DNA of 64,000 nt from Clostridium beijerinckii (GCA_003129525.1 CP029329.1:3146501-3210500); one strand, 5' to 3'; positions 9,197-18,831 are shown, counted from the first letter of the stretch. The notes: generated by a model not told the origin, from the sequence alone. Program-made: numbers and translations.

Positions 9197-10237
9197 CATC
9201 TTTTTATAATATTTTTGATAATCTCCAGAAGTTACATTTTTCATCCAAGCATGATTATCTAGGTACCATTTAATAGTTTTCTTAATTCCAACTTCAAAGG
9301 TTGTTTCAGGATACCACCCTAACTCCGTTTTTATCTTATCAGGTGATATTCCATATCTTCTATCGTGTCCTTTTCTGTCCTCAACGTATTTAATTAAATT
9401 GTCAGTAACACTCTTATCAACATTTTCATTTATATAAGCAATAACTGTTTTTATAATTTCTATATTTGTTCTTTCGTTATGTCCACCCACATTATAAACT
9501 TCTCCAAGTCTCCCACCGTTAATAACCATATCTATTGCTTTTGCATGATCATTAACAAAAAGCCAATCTCTTATATTCATACCATCGCCATAAACAGGTA
9601 TTTCTTTATGATTTAAGCAGTTATTAATTAATAGTGGAATTAGTTTTTCAGGAAATTGAAATGGGCCATAGTTATTTGAACATCTAGTTATATTTATAGG
9701 CATTTTATAGGTATCATAATATGCTTTAACCATTAAATCTGAGCCAGCTTTACTTGATGAATATGGACTATGAGGATCAAGTGGTGTTGTTTCCATAAAA
9801 AAGCCTTCTGTACCTAAGGATCCATAAACTTCATCTGTTGAAACATGAAGAAATTTAACTCCTTCTTTAAATCCTTTTTCTGTTTCCCATGCATTTTTGG
9901 CACAATTCAACATATTAACTGTTCCAAGTACATTAGTCTTAGCAAATATTTCTGGTTCTCTTATACTTCTATCAACATGTGATTCTGCTGCAAAATGAAC
10001 AACACAATTTACATTATAATTTTTAAAAAGACTTGAAACTAATTCTTTATCACAAATATCCCCTTGAACAAATATATGTCTTTTATCATTCTCAATTGAC
10101 TTAAGATTTTCTAAATTGCCTGCATAGGTTAACTTATCTAAGTTAATTATTTTAATATCTTGATACTTATTCAACATGTATAAAATAAAATTAGAACCTA
10201 TAAATCCAGCTCCACCAGTAACTAAGTATGTTTTCAT
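9164..10237 (-). CDS. rfbB: dTDP-glucose 4,6-dehydratase RfbB
   Basis: Converts dTDP-glucose to dTDP-4-keto-6-deoxyglucose using bound NAD. The protein is 357 residues, slightly over usual length. The GGAGFIG nucleotide motif (8-14), catalytic triad TDE (134-136) and YxxxK (Tyr159, Lys163) are all present. It is last in the rfbC-rfbD-rfbB operon, 20 bases after rfbD, with AAGGAG ten bases before ATG. Its product feeds both RfbC/RfbD (dTDP-rhamnose) and the VioA-like aminotransferase downstream. The carboxyl end DKKSAQHN is encoded by the first unit of a tandem-repeat array, so the natural end may have been altered by repeat expansion. Confidence 0.95.
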   Translation of the reverse strand: MKTYLVTGGAGFIGSNFILYMLNKYQDIKIINLDKLTYAGNLENLKSIENDKRHIFVQGDICDKELVSSLFKNYNVNCVVHFAAESHVDRSIREPEIFAKTNVLGTVNMLNCAKNAWETEKGFKEGVKFLHVSTDEVYGSLGTEGFFMETTPLDPHSPYSSSKAGSDLMVKAYYDTYKMPINITRCSNNYGPFQFPEKLIPLLINNCLNHKEIPVYGDGMNIRDWLFVNDHAKAIDMVINGGRLGEVYNVGGHNERTNIEIIKTVIAYINENVDKSVTDNLIKYVEDRKGHDRRYGISPDKIKTELGWYPETTFEVGIKKTIKWYLDNHAWMKNVTSGDYQKYYKKMYTDKKSAQHN

Positions 10238-10257
10238 CTATCTATAACTCCTTTACT

Positions 10258-11139
10258 TTACTTATTTAATTTTTCAATAAATGATCTTAATGCTTCCTGC
10301 CACTCTCGCATTTCATCGCCAACCGTATTTCTAAGCATCATATTATCAAGGGATGAATATTTTGGTCTTTTTGTTGGATTCTTATATTCTTCTGATGTAC
10401 AAGGTTTAACTTCACATTTTTCTCCAGAGAATTTAATTATATTTTTAGCGAATTCATACCAAGTGCATTCACCTTTTCCTGTGCAATGATACACTCCATA
10501 TTCTTCTGTTTCTATCAACTTCAATATGTGATAAGTTAAGTCATTTGCATTTGTTGGATTACCTCTTTGATCATTTACAACATTTATGCAATTTTTTTCT
10601 TTCCCAATCTCTCTAATAGTATAAACAAAATTATGACCTACAGATCCATAAAGCCAAGCTGTCCTCACTATAAAATATTTAGTAGAGAATTCCCTTACAT
10701 AATTTTCTCCTAAAAGCTTGGTTTTCCCATAAACTGTATAAGGAGAGGTTAAATCATATTCAGTTAACGGTCTATCCCCTGCTCCGCTAAATACATAATC
10801 AGTTGATATTTGTACAATTTTAGCACCTATCTCTTCACATGCTATTGCTAAATTCCTAGGTCCAATTGAGTTAACCATAAATGCAAAATTTTCGTTACTT
10901 TCACAGCCATCAACATTTGTAGCTGCTGCACAATTAATTACTACATCAGGTTTTAAATAATCTATCTTCTTTTTAACTTCTATTAAACTGGTTATATCTA
11001 ATTCATCTATATCCAAAGTTATAACTTCAGATTCCTTTATAGTTTTCGAAACTTGTCCTATTTCAGCACTACCCATTTTTATTATGTTTTGAAGTTCATT
11101 TCCTAACTGACCTTTAGATCCTGTTATTAATATTTTCAT
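10258..11139 (-). CDS. rfbD: dTDP-4-dehydrorhamnose reductase RfbD
   Basis: Last enzyme of dTDP-L-rhamnose synthesis, an NAD(P)H-dependent reductase of the extended SDR family. The 293 residues include the amino-terminal motif ILITGSKGQLGNEL and the YxxxK pair in YTVYGKTKLLGE (Tyr137, Lys141). RPKYSSLDN near the end is typical of the substrate domain. AAGGAG lies upstream of the ATG. It sits between rfbC and rfbB in the operon. Confidence 0.94.
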   Translation of the reverse strand: MKILITGSKGQLGNELQNIIKMGSAEIGQVSKTIKESEVITLDIDELDITSLIEVKKKIDYLKPDVVINCAAATNVDGCESNENFAFMVNSIGPRNLAIACEEIGAKIVQISTDYVFSGAGDRPLTEYDLTSPYTVYGKTKLLGENYVREFSTKYFIVRTAWLYGSVGHNFVYTIREIGKEKNCINVVNDQRGNPTNANDLTYHILKLIETEEYGVYHCTGKGECTWYEFAKNIIKFSGEKCEVKPCTSEEYKNPTKRPKYSSLDNMMLRNTVGDEMREWQEALRSFIEKLNK

Positions 11140-11191
11140 CTATATTTCTCCTTAAAAATTTTAGATTTTCAATAACATGTATCTCGGCAAA

Positions 11192-11770
11192 TTATTTGTA
11201 TATAAAATCTACATACCCTTTTAAATTCAAGTTTTTCAAGTTAGGATGTGTTTTATCCTTTTCAGATAAAATTACATTTCCTATTTTTTCTAAAGGCCAA
11301 GTAATATTAATATCTGGATCATTCCACATAACCCCTCCATCATATTGCGGAGCATAAAAATCTGTACACTTATAATTAAATACTGCCTCGTTAGAAAGTA
11401 CTAAAAATCCATGCGCAAAACCTTTAGGAATATAAAATTGCTTTTTGTTTTCCCCACTTAAAATAACTCCTTCCCATTGTCTATACGTAGGAGAGCCACT
11501 TCTTAAATCAACAGCCACATCAAAAACTTCACCTCTAGTTACTCTAATGAGTTTTCCTTGACTATGTCTTTTTTGAAAATGCAGTCCTCTTAAAACACCT
11601 TTACTTGATTTTGATTCATTATCTTGAACAAAAGTCATGTTAAGTCCAGCATCTGAAAACTGTTCTTTATTGTATATTTCTATGAAATAACCTCGCTCAT
11701 CCCAAAAAACTTTAGGTTCTATTATATAAACCCCATCTAGTTTTGTTTTATTAAAATTGAATTTCCCCAT
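11192..11770 (-). CDS. rfbC: dTDP-4-dehydrorhamnose 3,5-epimerase RfbC
   Basis: A cupin-fold epimerase acting on dTDP-4-keto-6-deoxyglucose. The 192 residues carry the catalytic His in GVLRGLHFQ (His64), a conserved Lys in GKLIRV, and the Tyr-containing FNYKCTDFY stretch. The WDERGYFIEIYN segment near the start is also family-typical. It is the first gene of rfbC-rfbD-rfbB, with GAGGTG before the ATG and copy C of the conserved promoter element 66 bases upstream. Confidence 0.94.
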   Translation of the reverse strand: MGKFNFNKTKLDGVYIIEPKVFWDERGYFIEIYNKEQFSDAGLNMTFVQDNESKSSKGVLRGLHFQKRHSQGKLIRVTRGEVFDVAVDLRSGSPTYRQWEGVILSGENKKQFYIPKGFAHGFLVLSNEAVFNYKCTDFYAPQYDGGVMWNDPDINITWPLEKIGNVILSEKDKTHPNLKNLNLKGYVDFIYK

Positions 11771-11835
11771 TATTACACCTCATATTTTCTTGTTCATTTT
11801 TTAATTATATAGAAAATTACATTTATTCTGCATTT

Positions 11836-11875
11836 AATCACTTATATAATATTATTATTACTATGAATAAGTGCC
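11836..11875 (-). promoter_or_regulatory. conserved 40-bp promoter/operator element, copy C (rfbCDB operon)
   Basis: Third copy of the block, upstream of rfbC. It keeps ATATTATATAAGTGATT exactly, and the upstream heptamer reads AGTAATA. The shared element suggests common control of rfbA, rfbCDB and the fusion glycosyltransferase. Confidence 0.55.
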
Positions 11876-11963
11876 TTAATGAATAATAATATTATTTAAT
11901 AAACGTAGGTATATATGGAAAAAATAAAGTCAAGTTTTTATTAATATTAGTATTGCATATAAA

Positions 11964-11999
11964 TAGAGAGTGAGATTTTAAGTAAATCTCACTCTCTTA
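11964..11999 (-). terminator. terminator hairpin after panD
   Basis: AGAGAGTGAGATTT pairs perfectly with AAATCTCACTCTCT around a short loop, about 60 bases after the panD stop. The tail is A/T-rich and only partly T. Confidence 0.7.
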
Positions 12000-12062
12000 A
12001 GGTAATTAAGATATTTTCAAAAATATTATTTATTAATATAATTACTAATTCCAGACTAAATT

Positions 12063-12437
12063 TTATTCATTAGATTCATAATTAGTAATTTCCTTTATTG
12101 TATTGTCATCATTCATAAATACAACTGCTGGTTTATATCTTTTAGCTTCAGCTTCTTCCATTTGTGCATAAGCAATAATTATTACATTATCGCCAGGTTC
12201 TACAAGTCTTGCAGCTGCACCATTTACACAAATAACTCCCGAGTCTCTCTTTCCTGGAATTACATATGTTTCAAATCTTGCGCCATTATTTACATCAACT
12301 ATTTGAACTTTTTCATTTTCTATTATTCTTGAAGCTTCCATCAATGTTTTATCTATAGTAATGCTTCCCATATAACTTAATTCTGCTTGTGTTATTGTAG
12401 CTCTATGTATCTTTCCTTTTAACATTGTAAGTATCAT
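12063..12437 (-). CDS. panD: aspartate 1-decarboxylase PanD
   Basis: Makes beta-alanine from aspartate for pantothenate synthesis. It is a pyruvoyl enzyme that cleaves itself at Gly-Ser, here Gly24-Ser25 in YMGSITID, the same numbering as in E. coli. The 124 residues are normal length, and the conserved [18 protein letters not shown] stretch is present. AGGAGG lies 7 bases before the ATG. It follows panC after a 180-base gap that contains tandem repeats, so it may be transcribed with panBC or separately. Confidence 0.95.
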   Translation of the reverse strand: MILTMLKGKIHRATITQAELSYMGSITIDKTLMEASRIIENEKVQIVDVNNGARFETYVIPGKRDSGVICVNGAAARLVEPGDNVIIIAYAQMEEAEAKRYKPAVVFMNDDNTIKEITNYESNE

Positions 12438-12508
12438 TTTTGTTCCTCCTAAATGTGCTTAATTAATATAATTTTTACTATTCATTATTACTTCTTATCT
12501 AAATTAAA

Positions 12509-12626
12509 TTCCGTATTGTAGAAAAATTCCTTATTGCAGAAAAGTTTCGTATTGTAGCATAGCTACTCTTTTAATAAGTGCATAGCTGCTCTTTTTAGAT
12601 GTGCATAGCTACTCTTTTAATTGGTG
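12509..12626 (-). repeat. two short tandem-repeat blocks at the 3' end of panC
   Basis: Block B (12557-12626) has three copies of a 23-bp unit, plus strand GCATAGCTACTCTTTTAATA then three more bases. The last copy overlaps the final codons and stop of panC. Block A (12509-12557) has three copies of a roughly 19-bp unit like TTCCGTATTGTAGAAAAA. The arrangement resembles the array at the rfbB stop, though the sequence is different. Confidence 0.75.
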
Positions 12627-13468
12627 TATATTTTAAATGTGAAATTATCTATTAATCTTATTTTCCCTATATAAACAGCTATTGGAATTAATACATTCTT
12701 TTCTATAGTTTCAACATTTTCTAAAGAATCGCTATCGACTATTTCTATATAATCTATTTTAGATAATGGTTCTTTGCTTAATTCTGCTTTTATAACTTCT
12801 TTAAGTTTAATGGCATTTCTTTCACCATTTTTTAATGAATCTTTAGCTAGTTCTAAACTTTTACTTAATATCAAGGCTGCTTTTCTCTCATCTTTTGAAA
12901 GATAAGTATTTCTTGAACTCTTAGCTAGTCCATCTTCTTCTCGAATTATTGGGCAAGCTACTATTTCTACATCTATATTTAAATCTCTAACCATTCTTCT
13001 TAAAACAGCAACTTGTTGAGCATCTTTTTCTCCAAAATAAGCTTTATCTGGAGTTACTATATTCAAAAGCTTAGAAACAACTAAACAAACTCCATCAAAA
13101 TGTCCTGGTCTTTTTGCTCCACAAAGTACATCGGTAAGATTTGATACACTTACACTAGTTGATTTATTATTAAAATACATTTCGCTTGGTTCTGGATTAA
13201 AAACTGCAGTTGCACCTGCATTTATACAAACCTCTAAATCTTTATCTATATTTCTTGGATAGCTATCATAGTCTTCATTTGGTCCAAATTGTGTTGGATT
13301 AACAAAAACACTAACAACAACCTTATCATTTTCCGCTACTGCCTTTTTTATTAAGCTTTCATGCCCTTCATGCAGCGCTCCCATTGTTGGTACAAAACCT
13401 ACTGAAAGACCTTCTCTTTTCCAAGATTTTATTAAACTTCTAAGTTCTTTTATTTCTTTTAATAACAT
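12617..13468 (-). CDS. panC: pantothenate synthetase PanC
   Basis: Condenses pantoate and beta-alanine using ATP. It is a class I aaRS-like ligase of 283 residues. The HxGH-type ATP motif is in TMGALHEGHESLI (His33 and His36), the family motif VFVNPTQFGPNEDYDSYPR follows, and the KMSKS equivalent is in AKSSRNTYLS. The last residues (IYTN) and stop fall inside a tandem-repeat unit. It is downstream of panB in the same direction. Confidence 0.95.
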   Translation of the reverse strand: MLLKEIKELRSLIKSWKREGLSVGFVPTMGALHEGHESLIKKAVAENDKVVVSVFVNPTQFGPNEDYDSYPRNIDKDLEVCINAGATAVFNPEPSEMYFNNKSTSVSVSNLTDVLCGAKRPGHFDGVCLVVSKLLNIVTPDKAYFGEKDAQQVAVLRRMVRDLNIDVEIVACPIIREEDGLAKSSRNTYLSKDERKAALILSKSLELAKDSLKNGERNAIKLKEVIKAELSKEPLSKIDYIEIVDSDSLENVETIEKNVLIPIAVYIGKIRLIDNFTFKIYTN

Positions 13469-13578
13469 TCTTTTTTCCCTCTTTCTCTATTAAACATATT
13501 AAACTAAATAACAAACCAAAGATTAAATCTATGTTCTATGTCCAACTAGCATACTAGTTTGTTAGTTTTTAATGTGTT

Positions 13579-14406
13579 TTAATACAATTTTTGTAGTTCA
13601 TTTTCATCAATCTTAAAAGTGTGTTTAACTTCTGGAAATGTACCTTCTTGTACTTCTTTAACATAAGACCCAATAGCTTCTTTCATAACATTACCTATAT
13701 TAGCATATTGTTTAACAAACTTTGGAACAAAATCATTAAACATTCCAAGCATATCTTGATAAACTAAAATTTGTCCATCACAATGTTTACCTGCACCAAT
13801 TCCTATTGTTGGAATTGAAACTGCATTTGTAATAAGTTCTGCCACTTTTTCTGGAATTCCTTCTAGTACAATTGAAAATGCACCAGATTTCTCCAAAAGA
13901 ATAGCATCTTCTATTAGCTTTTTAGCTGCTAATTCATTTTTACCTTGTACCTTAAATCCGCCAAATGCATTTACAGATTGAGGAGTTAGTCCTAAATGTC
14001 CCATTACAGGAATTTGAGCATCCACTATGGCTTTAACTTGAGCTGCAACATTTGCTCCTCCCTCAAGCTTAACTGCACTTGCGCCACCTTCTTTGACTAG
14101 TCTCCCTGCATTTGAAACTGCTTGTTCTATTGATACATGATAGGACAAAAAAGGCATGTCACTCACTACAAGAGCATTTTTCGCACCTTTTTTAACAGCT
14201 TTTGTATGATAAATAATTTCATCCATTGTAACAGCTAAAGTATCTTGATCACCTTTAATAACCATTCCAAGTGAATCTCCAATTAAAATTCCATTTACTC
14301 CGCTTTCATCAATAATCTTCGCCATTGAGTAATCATAGGCTGTAAGCATACTTAATTTATTTCCTTCATTTTTAGCTTGTTTAAAAGTCAATACTGTATT
14401 TTTCAC
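13579..14406 (-). CDS. panB: 3-methyl-2-oxobutanoate hydroxymethyltransferase PanB
   Basis: Transfers a hydroxymethyl group from methylene-tetrahydrofolate to ketoisovalerate, giving ketopantoate. The 275 residues have the Mg-binding Asp in [10 protein letters not shown] (Asp44), VKLEGG, and [20 protein letters not shown]. The start is GTG overlapping the stop of the upstream gene (TAGTG), with AGGAGGAAT eight bases before it. This implies translational coupling to the DUF2520 gene, the likely next enzyme in the pathway. Confidence 0.95.
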   Translation of the reverse strand: MKNTVLTFKQAKNEGNKLSMLTAYDYSMAKIIDESGVNGILIGDSLGMVIKGDQDTLAVTMDEIIYHTKAVKKGAKNALVVSDMPFLSYHVSIEQAVSNAGRLVKEGGASAVKLEGGANVAAQVKAIVDAQIPVMGHLGLTPQSVNAFGGFKVQGKNELAAKKLIEDAILLEKSGAFSIVLEGIPEKVAELITNAVSIPTIGIGAGKHCDGQILVYQDMLGMFNDFVPKFVKQYANIGNVMKEAIGSYVKEVQEGTFPEVKHTFKIDENELQKLY

Positions 14407-15341
14407 TAATCTATTCCTCCTAAAACTTTATATATTTCCAAATGTTTTTCTGAATTATTAATCACATTTTCATCTTTAATATTTAAAATATCATCTTTCG
14501 TATTTTGCAAATTCATTGTGTTATTATCTCTTATGGCAACAAATTTTAATAAATTTAAGGATAATATATTATAAATATCCTTATCTTCTTTTTCCAAGAC
14601 AGACAAATGGTTTTTTATAGTAGTAACATCCCCTCTTGATACTGGACCTGTTAAAGAATTCACAAAGCCCTTTTCAAAAATACTTTCGATATTACCTTCA
14701 ACTAGTGGTCTAATAGCACTTAAAGCTTCATCTTCAGTTAATCCAAGTTTTTTAAGATAACTTGTGCCTATATCCAATAAAGATAAAGTAAGGTTAGAAA
14801 CAAACACATTAGCTAAATGATAAATTGAAGATGTTTCTTTACTTCTTATGAAAAATTTATTTCCTAAACTCTTAATAAGATTAATAACAGTATTGTTTTC
14901 AATTGAAGACTGCTCTTTTAAAACATCACTTTCAATTGAAAAATATATATTTTCTAATTCTTTTAAATTTGTGTTTTTGTTTGAAAATGCGAATATTGGA
15001 TGTATCGAATAGATTAGTGCGCCAGAATCTTTTGCATTATATAATACATTTGATTTAATCGAACCACTTGTGTGGCAAACAGATTTGTTAGTTAGATCAA
15101 ATTTTGATAATTCTCTATCTATAATTGAAATGATGTCATCAGGTGTTGTAATAAATAATATATCACTTTCTTTAATAATATCTTGAATGTTCGTATAAAA
15201 TTTTGATTTAGTAATTTTAGCTGCTTCAATAGTTGTATTTATATTCTTTCCATAAAAGCCACTTAATTTTATCCCTTTTTGAGTAAAATAGCGTCCTAAA
15301 TTCACGCCTACCTTCCCAGGGCCAATAAATCCAATTTTAAT
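14406..15341 (-). CDS. DUF2520 Rossmann oxidoreductase, probable ketopantoate reductase (PanG-like), ATT start
   Basis: A 311-residue protein with an amino-terminal NAD(P)-binding Rossmann fold and a carboxyl-terminal DUF2520 domain. The nucleotide motif [15 protein letters not shown] lies upstream of the first GTG (15305). In-frame codons between the upstream TAG and this motif include no ATG, GTG or TTG. A strong GGAGGTGAT site sits 3 bases before ATT at 15341, so ATT is the likely start. The gene overlaps panB, and no panE is in the cluster. A separate ketopantoate reductase class (PanG) has been reported in bacteria including Clostridioides difficile; assigning this gene to that role is inference from context. 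Confidence 0.75.
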   Translation of the reverse strand: MKIGFIGPGKVGVNLGRYFTQKGIKLSGFYGKNINTTIEAAKITKSKFYTNIQDIIKESDILFITTPDDIISIIDRELSKFDLTNKSVCHTSGSIKSNVLYNAKDSGALIYSIHPIFAFSNKNTNLKELENIYFSIESDVLKEQSSIENNTVINLIKSLGNKFFIRSKETSSIYHLANVFVSNLTLSLLDIGTSYLKKLGLTEDEALSAIRPLVEGNIESIFEKGFVNSLTGPVSRGDVTTIKNHLSVLEKEDKDIYNILSLNLLKFVAIRDNNTMNLQNTKDDILNIKDENVINNSEKHLEIYKVLGGID

Positions 15342-15622
15342 AGTATCACCTCCATGTGTGTGTGATACAACATCCTAATTTCAATCTCATTCATATAGAT
15401 ATGAGTTGTATTATAAATTTTAATGCTTAAAAATTCGGTGTAACTCTATTAAGATACTACCCATTGATATAATACCACGATGTTTGCAGTTTAACAATAA
15501 TAATATGTAGAAGTTAAACCAATAATAATAGTAAAAGTAAAAACTTCTAACTATTTGTGTAATATTAAATTTCATTTTAAACAATTATTAAAATTTTAAT
15601 ATAATATTACACATAAAAATAA
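15342..15622. other. intergenic region upstream of the pantothenate cluster
   Basis: About 280 bases of A/T-rich DNA between the pantothenate cluster promoter side and the terminator of the amino acid transporter. A possible -10 (TATAAT on the minus strand near 15410) has no convincing -35. No gene or riboswitch was recognised. Confidence 0.4.
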
Positions 15623-15660
15623 AGGATGTGGCCTGTATAAAATTCCACATCCTTTATAAT
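15623..15660 (-). terminator. terminator of the amino acid ABC transporter operon
   Basis: AAAGGATGTGG pairs with CCACATCCTTT around a 13-base loop, and ATTTTTATG follows on the minus strand. It lies directly after the binding-protein stop codon. Confidence 0.85.
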
Positions 15661-15663
15661 AAT

Positions 15664-16536
15664 TTATTTTACTATTCCACCTTCGACTACAAGACTATCT
15701 TCAAATTCTGCACCATATACTGATTTTAATGTTTCATCATAAGCTTTGTGTACAAAATTTTCTTTACCTAAAGTTTCAAGTTCAGTATTGACCCAATCTT
15801 TAAGTTCTGTGTTACCTTTAGTTACAGCAGGCGCGATTGTGTCTACGCTTCCAAGTGATGGTACACCAACAGTAAATCCTGGATTTTCTTTAGCCCATGC
15901 TATAACTTCTGTATTATCACTTAATATAGCATCACCACGTCCATCTTTTAAAGCTTGAAATATTTCTGAGTATTGTTCATATTTTACAAGCTCAACATCT
16001 GGATGATTTTTTGTCATATAGGTTTCAGCAGTTGTTCCTTTTGCTACTATAACTTTTTTACCTTTAAGTTGATCTTCTGAAGTAATTTTAGCACCGTCTG
16101 GTGAAACTATTCCAAGAGATACCTTCATATAAGGGTTTGTAAAATCTACCTTTTGCTTTCTTTCATCAGTAACAGTAAAGTTAGCCATTATTATATCAAC
16201 TTTTTTAGATTCCAAATATGCTACTCTGCTTGCTGCATCAACTAAAACAAATTCAACTTTTGATTCATCTCCAAGAAGATCTTTTGCAAATCTCTTTGCA
16301 ACATATACATCAAATCCTTGATTTTTTCCTTCTGAATCTACATATCCAAATGGAGCCTTATCGCTAAATACGCCAATTTTTATAGTTCCATTTTTCTTAA
16401 TTTCGTCAATAGAACCACTAGCCGCATTAGTTGAATCACTTTTGCTTGTTGATGCTGAATTACCGCAGCCTACAAGTCCTCCAATTACTATAGTACTTAC
16501 AAGTAAAGCTGTTACAATTTTTTTAATGTTTTTCAT
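15664..16536 (-). CDS. polar amino acid ABC transporter substrate-binding lipoprotein
   Basis: A 290-residue family 3 solute-binding protein anchored outside the membrane. A signal peptide ends in the lipobox GGLVGC, with acylated Cys24, followed by a Ser/Asn-rich linker. The mature part has the family signatures GFDVYVAKRFAKDL and DIIMANFTVTDERKQKVDFT. It is last in a four-gene operon (two permeases, ATPase, binding protein). The ligand is probably cysteine, aspartate/glutamate or another polar amino acid; the sequence alone does not decide it. Confidence 0.9.
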   Translation of the reverse strand: MKNIKKIVTALLVSTIVIGGLVGCGNSASTSKSDSTNAASGSIDEIKKNGTIKIGVFSDKAPFGYVDSEGKNQGFDVYVAKRFAKDLLGDESKVEFVLVDAASRVAYLESKKVDIIMANFTVTDERKQKVDFTNPYMKVSLGIVSPDGAKITSEDQLKGKKVIVAKGTTAETYMTKNHPDVELVKYEQYSEIFQALKDGRGDAILSDNTEVIAWAKENPGFTVGVPSLGSVDTIAPAVTKGNTELKDWVNTELETLGKENFVHKAYDETLKSVYGAEFEDSLVVEGGIVK

Positions 16537-16560
16537 AATTCATCATCCTTTCATTTATAA

Positions 16561-17310
16561 TTAATATTGAAATATATTTAGAAAGTGCTTAGCACGTTCA
16601 GTCTTTGGATTTGTAAAGAATTCATTTGGCTCTGATTCCTCACATATTTTTCCTTCATCCATAAATATTATCCTATCAGCCACAGACTGAGCAAATCCCA
16701 TTTCGTGGGTTACAATTACCATAGTCATACCTTGCTTTGCTAGTCCTAATATAACCTCTAAAACTTCCCTTACCATTTCAGGATCAAGAGATGCTGTTAC
16801 TTCATCAAAAAGAATTATTTCTGGATTCATGCATAATGCTCTAACAATAGCTATTCTCTGCTTCTGACCTCCTGAAAGTTGACGTGGATATGAATCCTTT
16901 CTGTCTAGTAAGCCAACTCTATCTAAAAGTTGTTCTGCCTGAGCCAATGCTTCAGCTTTATCTCTTTTCTGAACCTTCAAAGGACCAAGAAGTATGTTTT
17001 CTATAACTGTCATATGAGGAAATAATTCATAGTTTTGAAATACCATGCCTATTTTTTCGTGAATTTCTTGCCAATTAACTTTTTTTTCTGTAAAACTCGT
17101 ATCTTTAAACTTAATATCTCCGCCTTGAATTGTTTCAAGACCATTAAGACACCTTAATAGAGTACTTTTTCCGCAACCAGAAGGTCCTAGAACAACTAAA
17201 ACTTCTCCTGTGTGGAGGCTTAAGTTTATTCCCTTTAATATTTCTTTATCATCAAACTCTTTATGAACATCCTGTATTTCAAGCAAAACAGGATTGTTAT
17301 TTTTATCCAT
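16561..17310 (-). CDS. polar amino acid ABC transporter ATP-binding protein
   Basis: A 249-residue ATPase of the GlnQ type that powers the adjacent importer. Walker A is GPSGCGKST (42-50), the signature is [15 protein letters not shown], and Walker B is [14 protein letters not shown]; a His switch (IVTHEMGFA) follows. The Walker B aspartate is followed by EV rather than the usual EP, a small family variation. AGGAGG precedes the ATG. It is ten bases after the second permease gene. Confidence 0.93.
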   Translation of the reverse strand: MDKNNNPVLLEIQDVHKEFDDKEILKGINLSLHTGEVLVVLGPSGCGKSTLLRCLNGLETIQGGDIKFKDTSFTEKKVNWQEIHEKIGMVFQNYELFPHMTVIENILLGPLKVQKRDKAEALAQAEQLLDRVGLLDRKDSYPRQLSGGQKQRIAIVRALCMNPEIILFDEVTASLDPEMVREVLEVILGLAKQGMTMVIVTHEMGFAQSVADRIIFMDEGKICEESEPNEFFTNPKTERAKHFLNIFQY

Positions 17311-17320
17311 TATATTCCTC

Positions 17321-17998
17321 CTATTTATTCCACTTATTTTCTAGATTTTTTGATATTTGGGATAGTGGATAACATATTATAAAGTACAAAAAGAATATAA
17401 AACCATAAACCCCAAAAGATGCAGTAGGAACTTCAAATCGTGAAGTCTCTATGATTTGCTGACCAATTTTAACCACATCTATAACCCCTATTAAAACTAC
17501 AAGTGAAGTAGTTTTAATCATCCTAGTAGCTAAGTTGATAGTTCCAGGTATCATTCTTCTTATAGCTTGAGGTATAAGCACATACCAATATAATTGAAAA
17601 TAGTTTAACCCTAGGGCCTTTCCAGATTCAATTTGATGTTTTGGTAATGATTGAAGTGCTCCTCTGACAATGTCCCCCATTTCTGCTGCTCCCCAGAGAC
17701 TAAATACAATAATGGAAACAACTTCTCCACTAAGATTCATATTTAATGCTGTGGTAACTCCAAAATAAAAAATAAACAGCCAAACTAATGTTGGTATTAT
17801 TCTAAAGGCTTCAAGATAAACTCTATTTATAAAAAGTACTACCTTATATTTTGTTGTTCTACTTAGCCCTATTATTATTCCTAAAATAGAGCCTATAATA
17901 ATAGAAATAAAAGCAATCTCTGCAGTTACCAATAACCCTTCAAATAAGCGCTGAAAATTTTTCCCTTGAAAAATAACATTAATTCCCAAATTCTGCAT
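17321..17998 (-). CDS. polar amino acid ABC transporter permease
   Basis: A 225-residue HisM/GlnP-type membrane protein with about five hydrophobic segments. The cytoplasmic coupling loop [20 protein letters not shown] contains the expected EAA-like motif, followed by [14 protein letters not shown]. It overlaps the upstream permease gene by 20 bases, which indicates translational coupling and a heterodimeric permease. Confidence 0.9.
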   Translation of the reverse strand: MQNLGINVIFQGKNFQRLFEGLLVTAEIAFISIIIGSILGIIIGLSRTTKYKVVLFINRVYLEAFRIIPTLVWLFIFYFGVTTALNMNLSGEVVSIIVFSLWGAAEMGDIVRGALQSLPKHQIESGKALGLNYFQLYWYVLIPQAIRRMIPGTINLATRMIKTTSLVVLIGVIDVVKIGQQIIETSRFEVPTASFGVYGFIFFLYFIICYPLSQISKNLENKWNK

Positions 17999-18644
17999 AT
18001 CGCACCTTCCTTTCTAGCCAAGACAGCATAAATGATAGAGGAAGAATCATAATAAGATAAACAACCACTAGCATTGCCAAAGATTCGAAGGTTCTATAAT
18101 ACATTCCTATTAAATCTTTCGTTAAATTCGTAACGTCTATTATTGATATAGCACCGAGTATCGAAGTCTCTTTTAATAAAAATATACAGTTTGCACTTAA
18201 TGAAGGCATACTTACCGAAAACGCCTGTGGAATTATTACATATCTAACAAGTTGAATTCTTGAAAGACCAATACTGATTCCAGATTCAATCTGTGATTTG
18301 CTGACAGACTCAAGTCCACTTCTAAAAGCTTCAGCCATATAGCTTCCTCCGAGGAACGCCAATCCAATTATTGCACAGGTCCCTTCACTCATTTTTAAGC
18401 CCAATTTGGGCAACCCAAAATACAGGAAAAATATCTGTACTAATAGTGGAGTGTTTCTTGAAAGTTCTATATAAGCTTGTACAACAATATCAATAACTTT
18501 TACTTTAAAATATAATATTATGCTGCATAGTAATCCAATTACCAATGATAAAAGTATTCCAGCAAAAGCTAATTTCAATGTAAGCCATGCTGCTTTCTCA
18601 TATAAAGGCAAACTAGTCACTATAAAATTCCAGTCAATACTCAT
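17979..18644 (-). CDS. polar amino acid ABC transporter permease
   Basis: First gene of the operon, 221 residues, HisM/GlnP type. It has several membrane helices and the coupling loop GLESVSKSQIESGISIGLSR followed by YVIIPQAFSVSMP. ELSRNTPLLVQIFFLYFGLP is the typical periplasm-side family motif. AAGGTGAGGG lies 5 bases before the ATG. It pairs with the overlapping permease downstream. Confidence 0.9.
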   Translation of the reverse strand: MSIDWNFIVTSLPLYEKAAWLTLKLAFAGILLSLVIGLLCSIILYFKVKVIDIVVQAYIELSRNTPLLVQIFFLYFGLPKLGLKMSEGTCAIIGLAFLGGSYMAEAFRSGLESVSKSQIESGISIGLSRIQLVRYVIIPQAFSVSMPSLSANCIFLLKETSILGAISIIDVTNLTKDLIGMYYRTFESLAMLVVVYLIMILPLSFMLSWLERKVRYAEFGN

Positions 18645-18794
18645 TTATCCCTCACCTTTTTATCGCGTTTTATTAATCCATACAATTATTGTAGGAATAC
18701 TTATATATTAGCAACATTATCCTAGCTTGTCAATCGTATTAGTATAAAAATGTTTTTTATATATAATTAGTTATTTAAATTTTCTTTGACAAAT

Positions 18795-18831
18795 AAAAAA
18801 CACTTACTATTTTTATTTAGTAAGTGCTTTT
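18795..18831 (-). terminator. terminator after cbiMN
   Basis: GCACTTACTA pairs with TAGTAAGTG around an A/T loop, followed on the minus strand by TTTTTTATTT. It lies about 90 bases after the cbiN stop. Confidence 0.85.
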
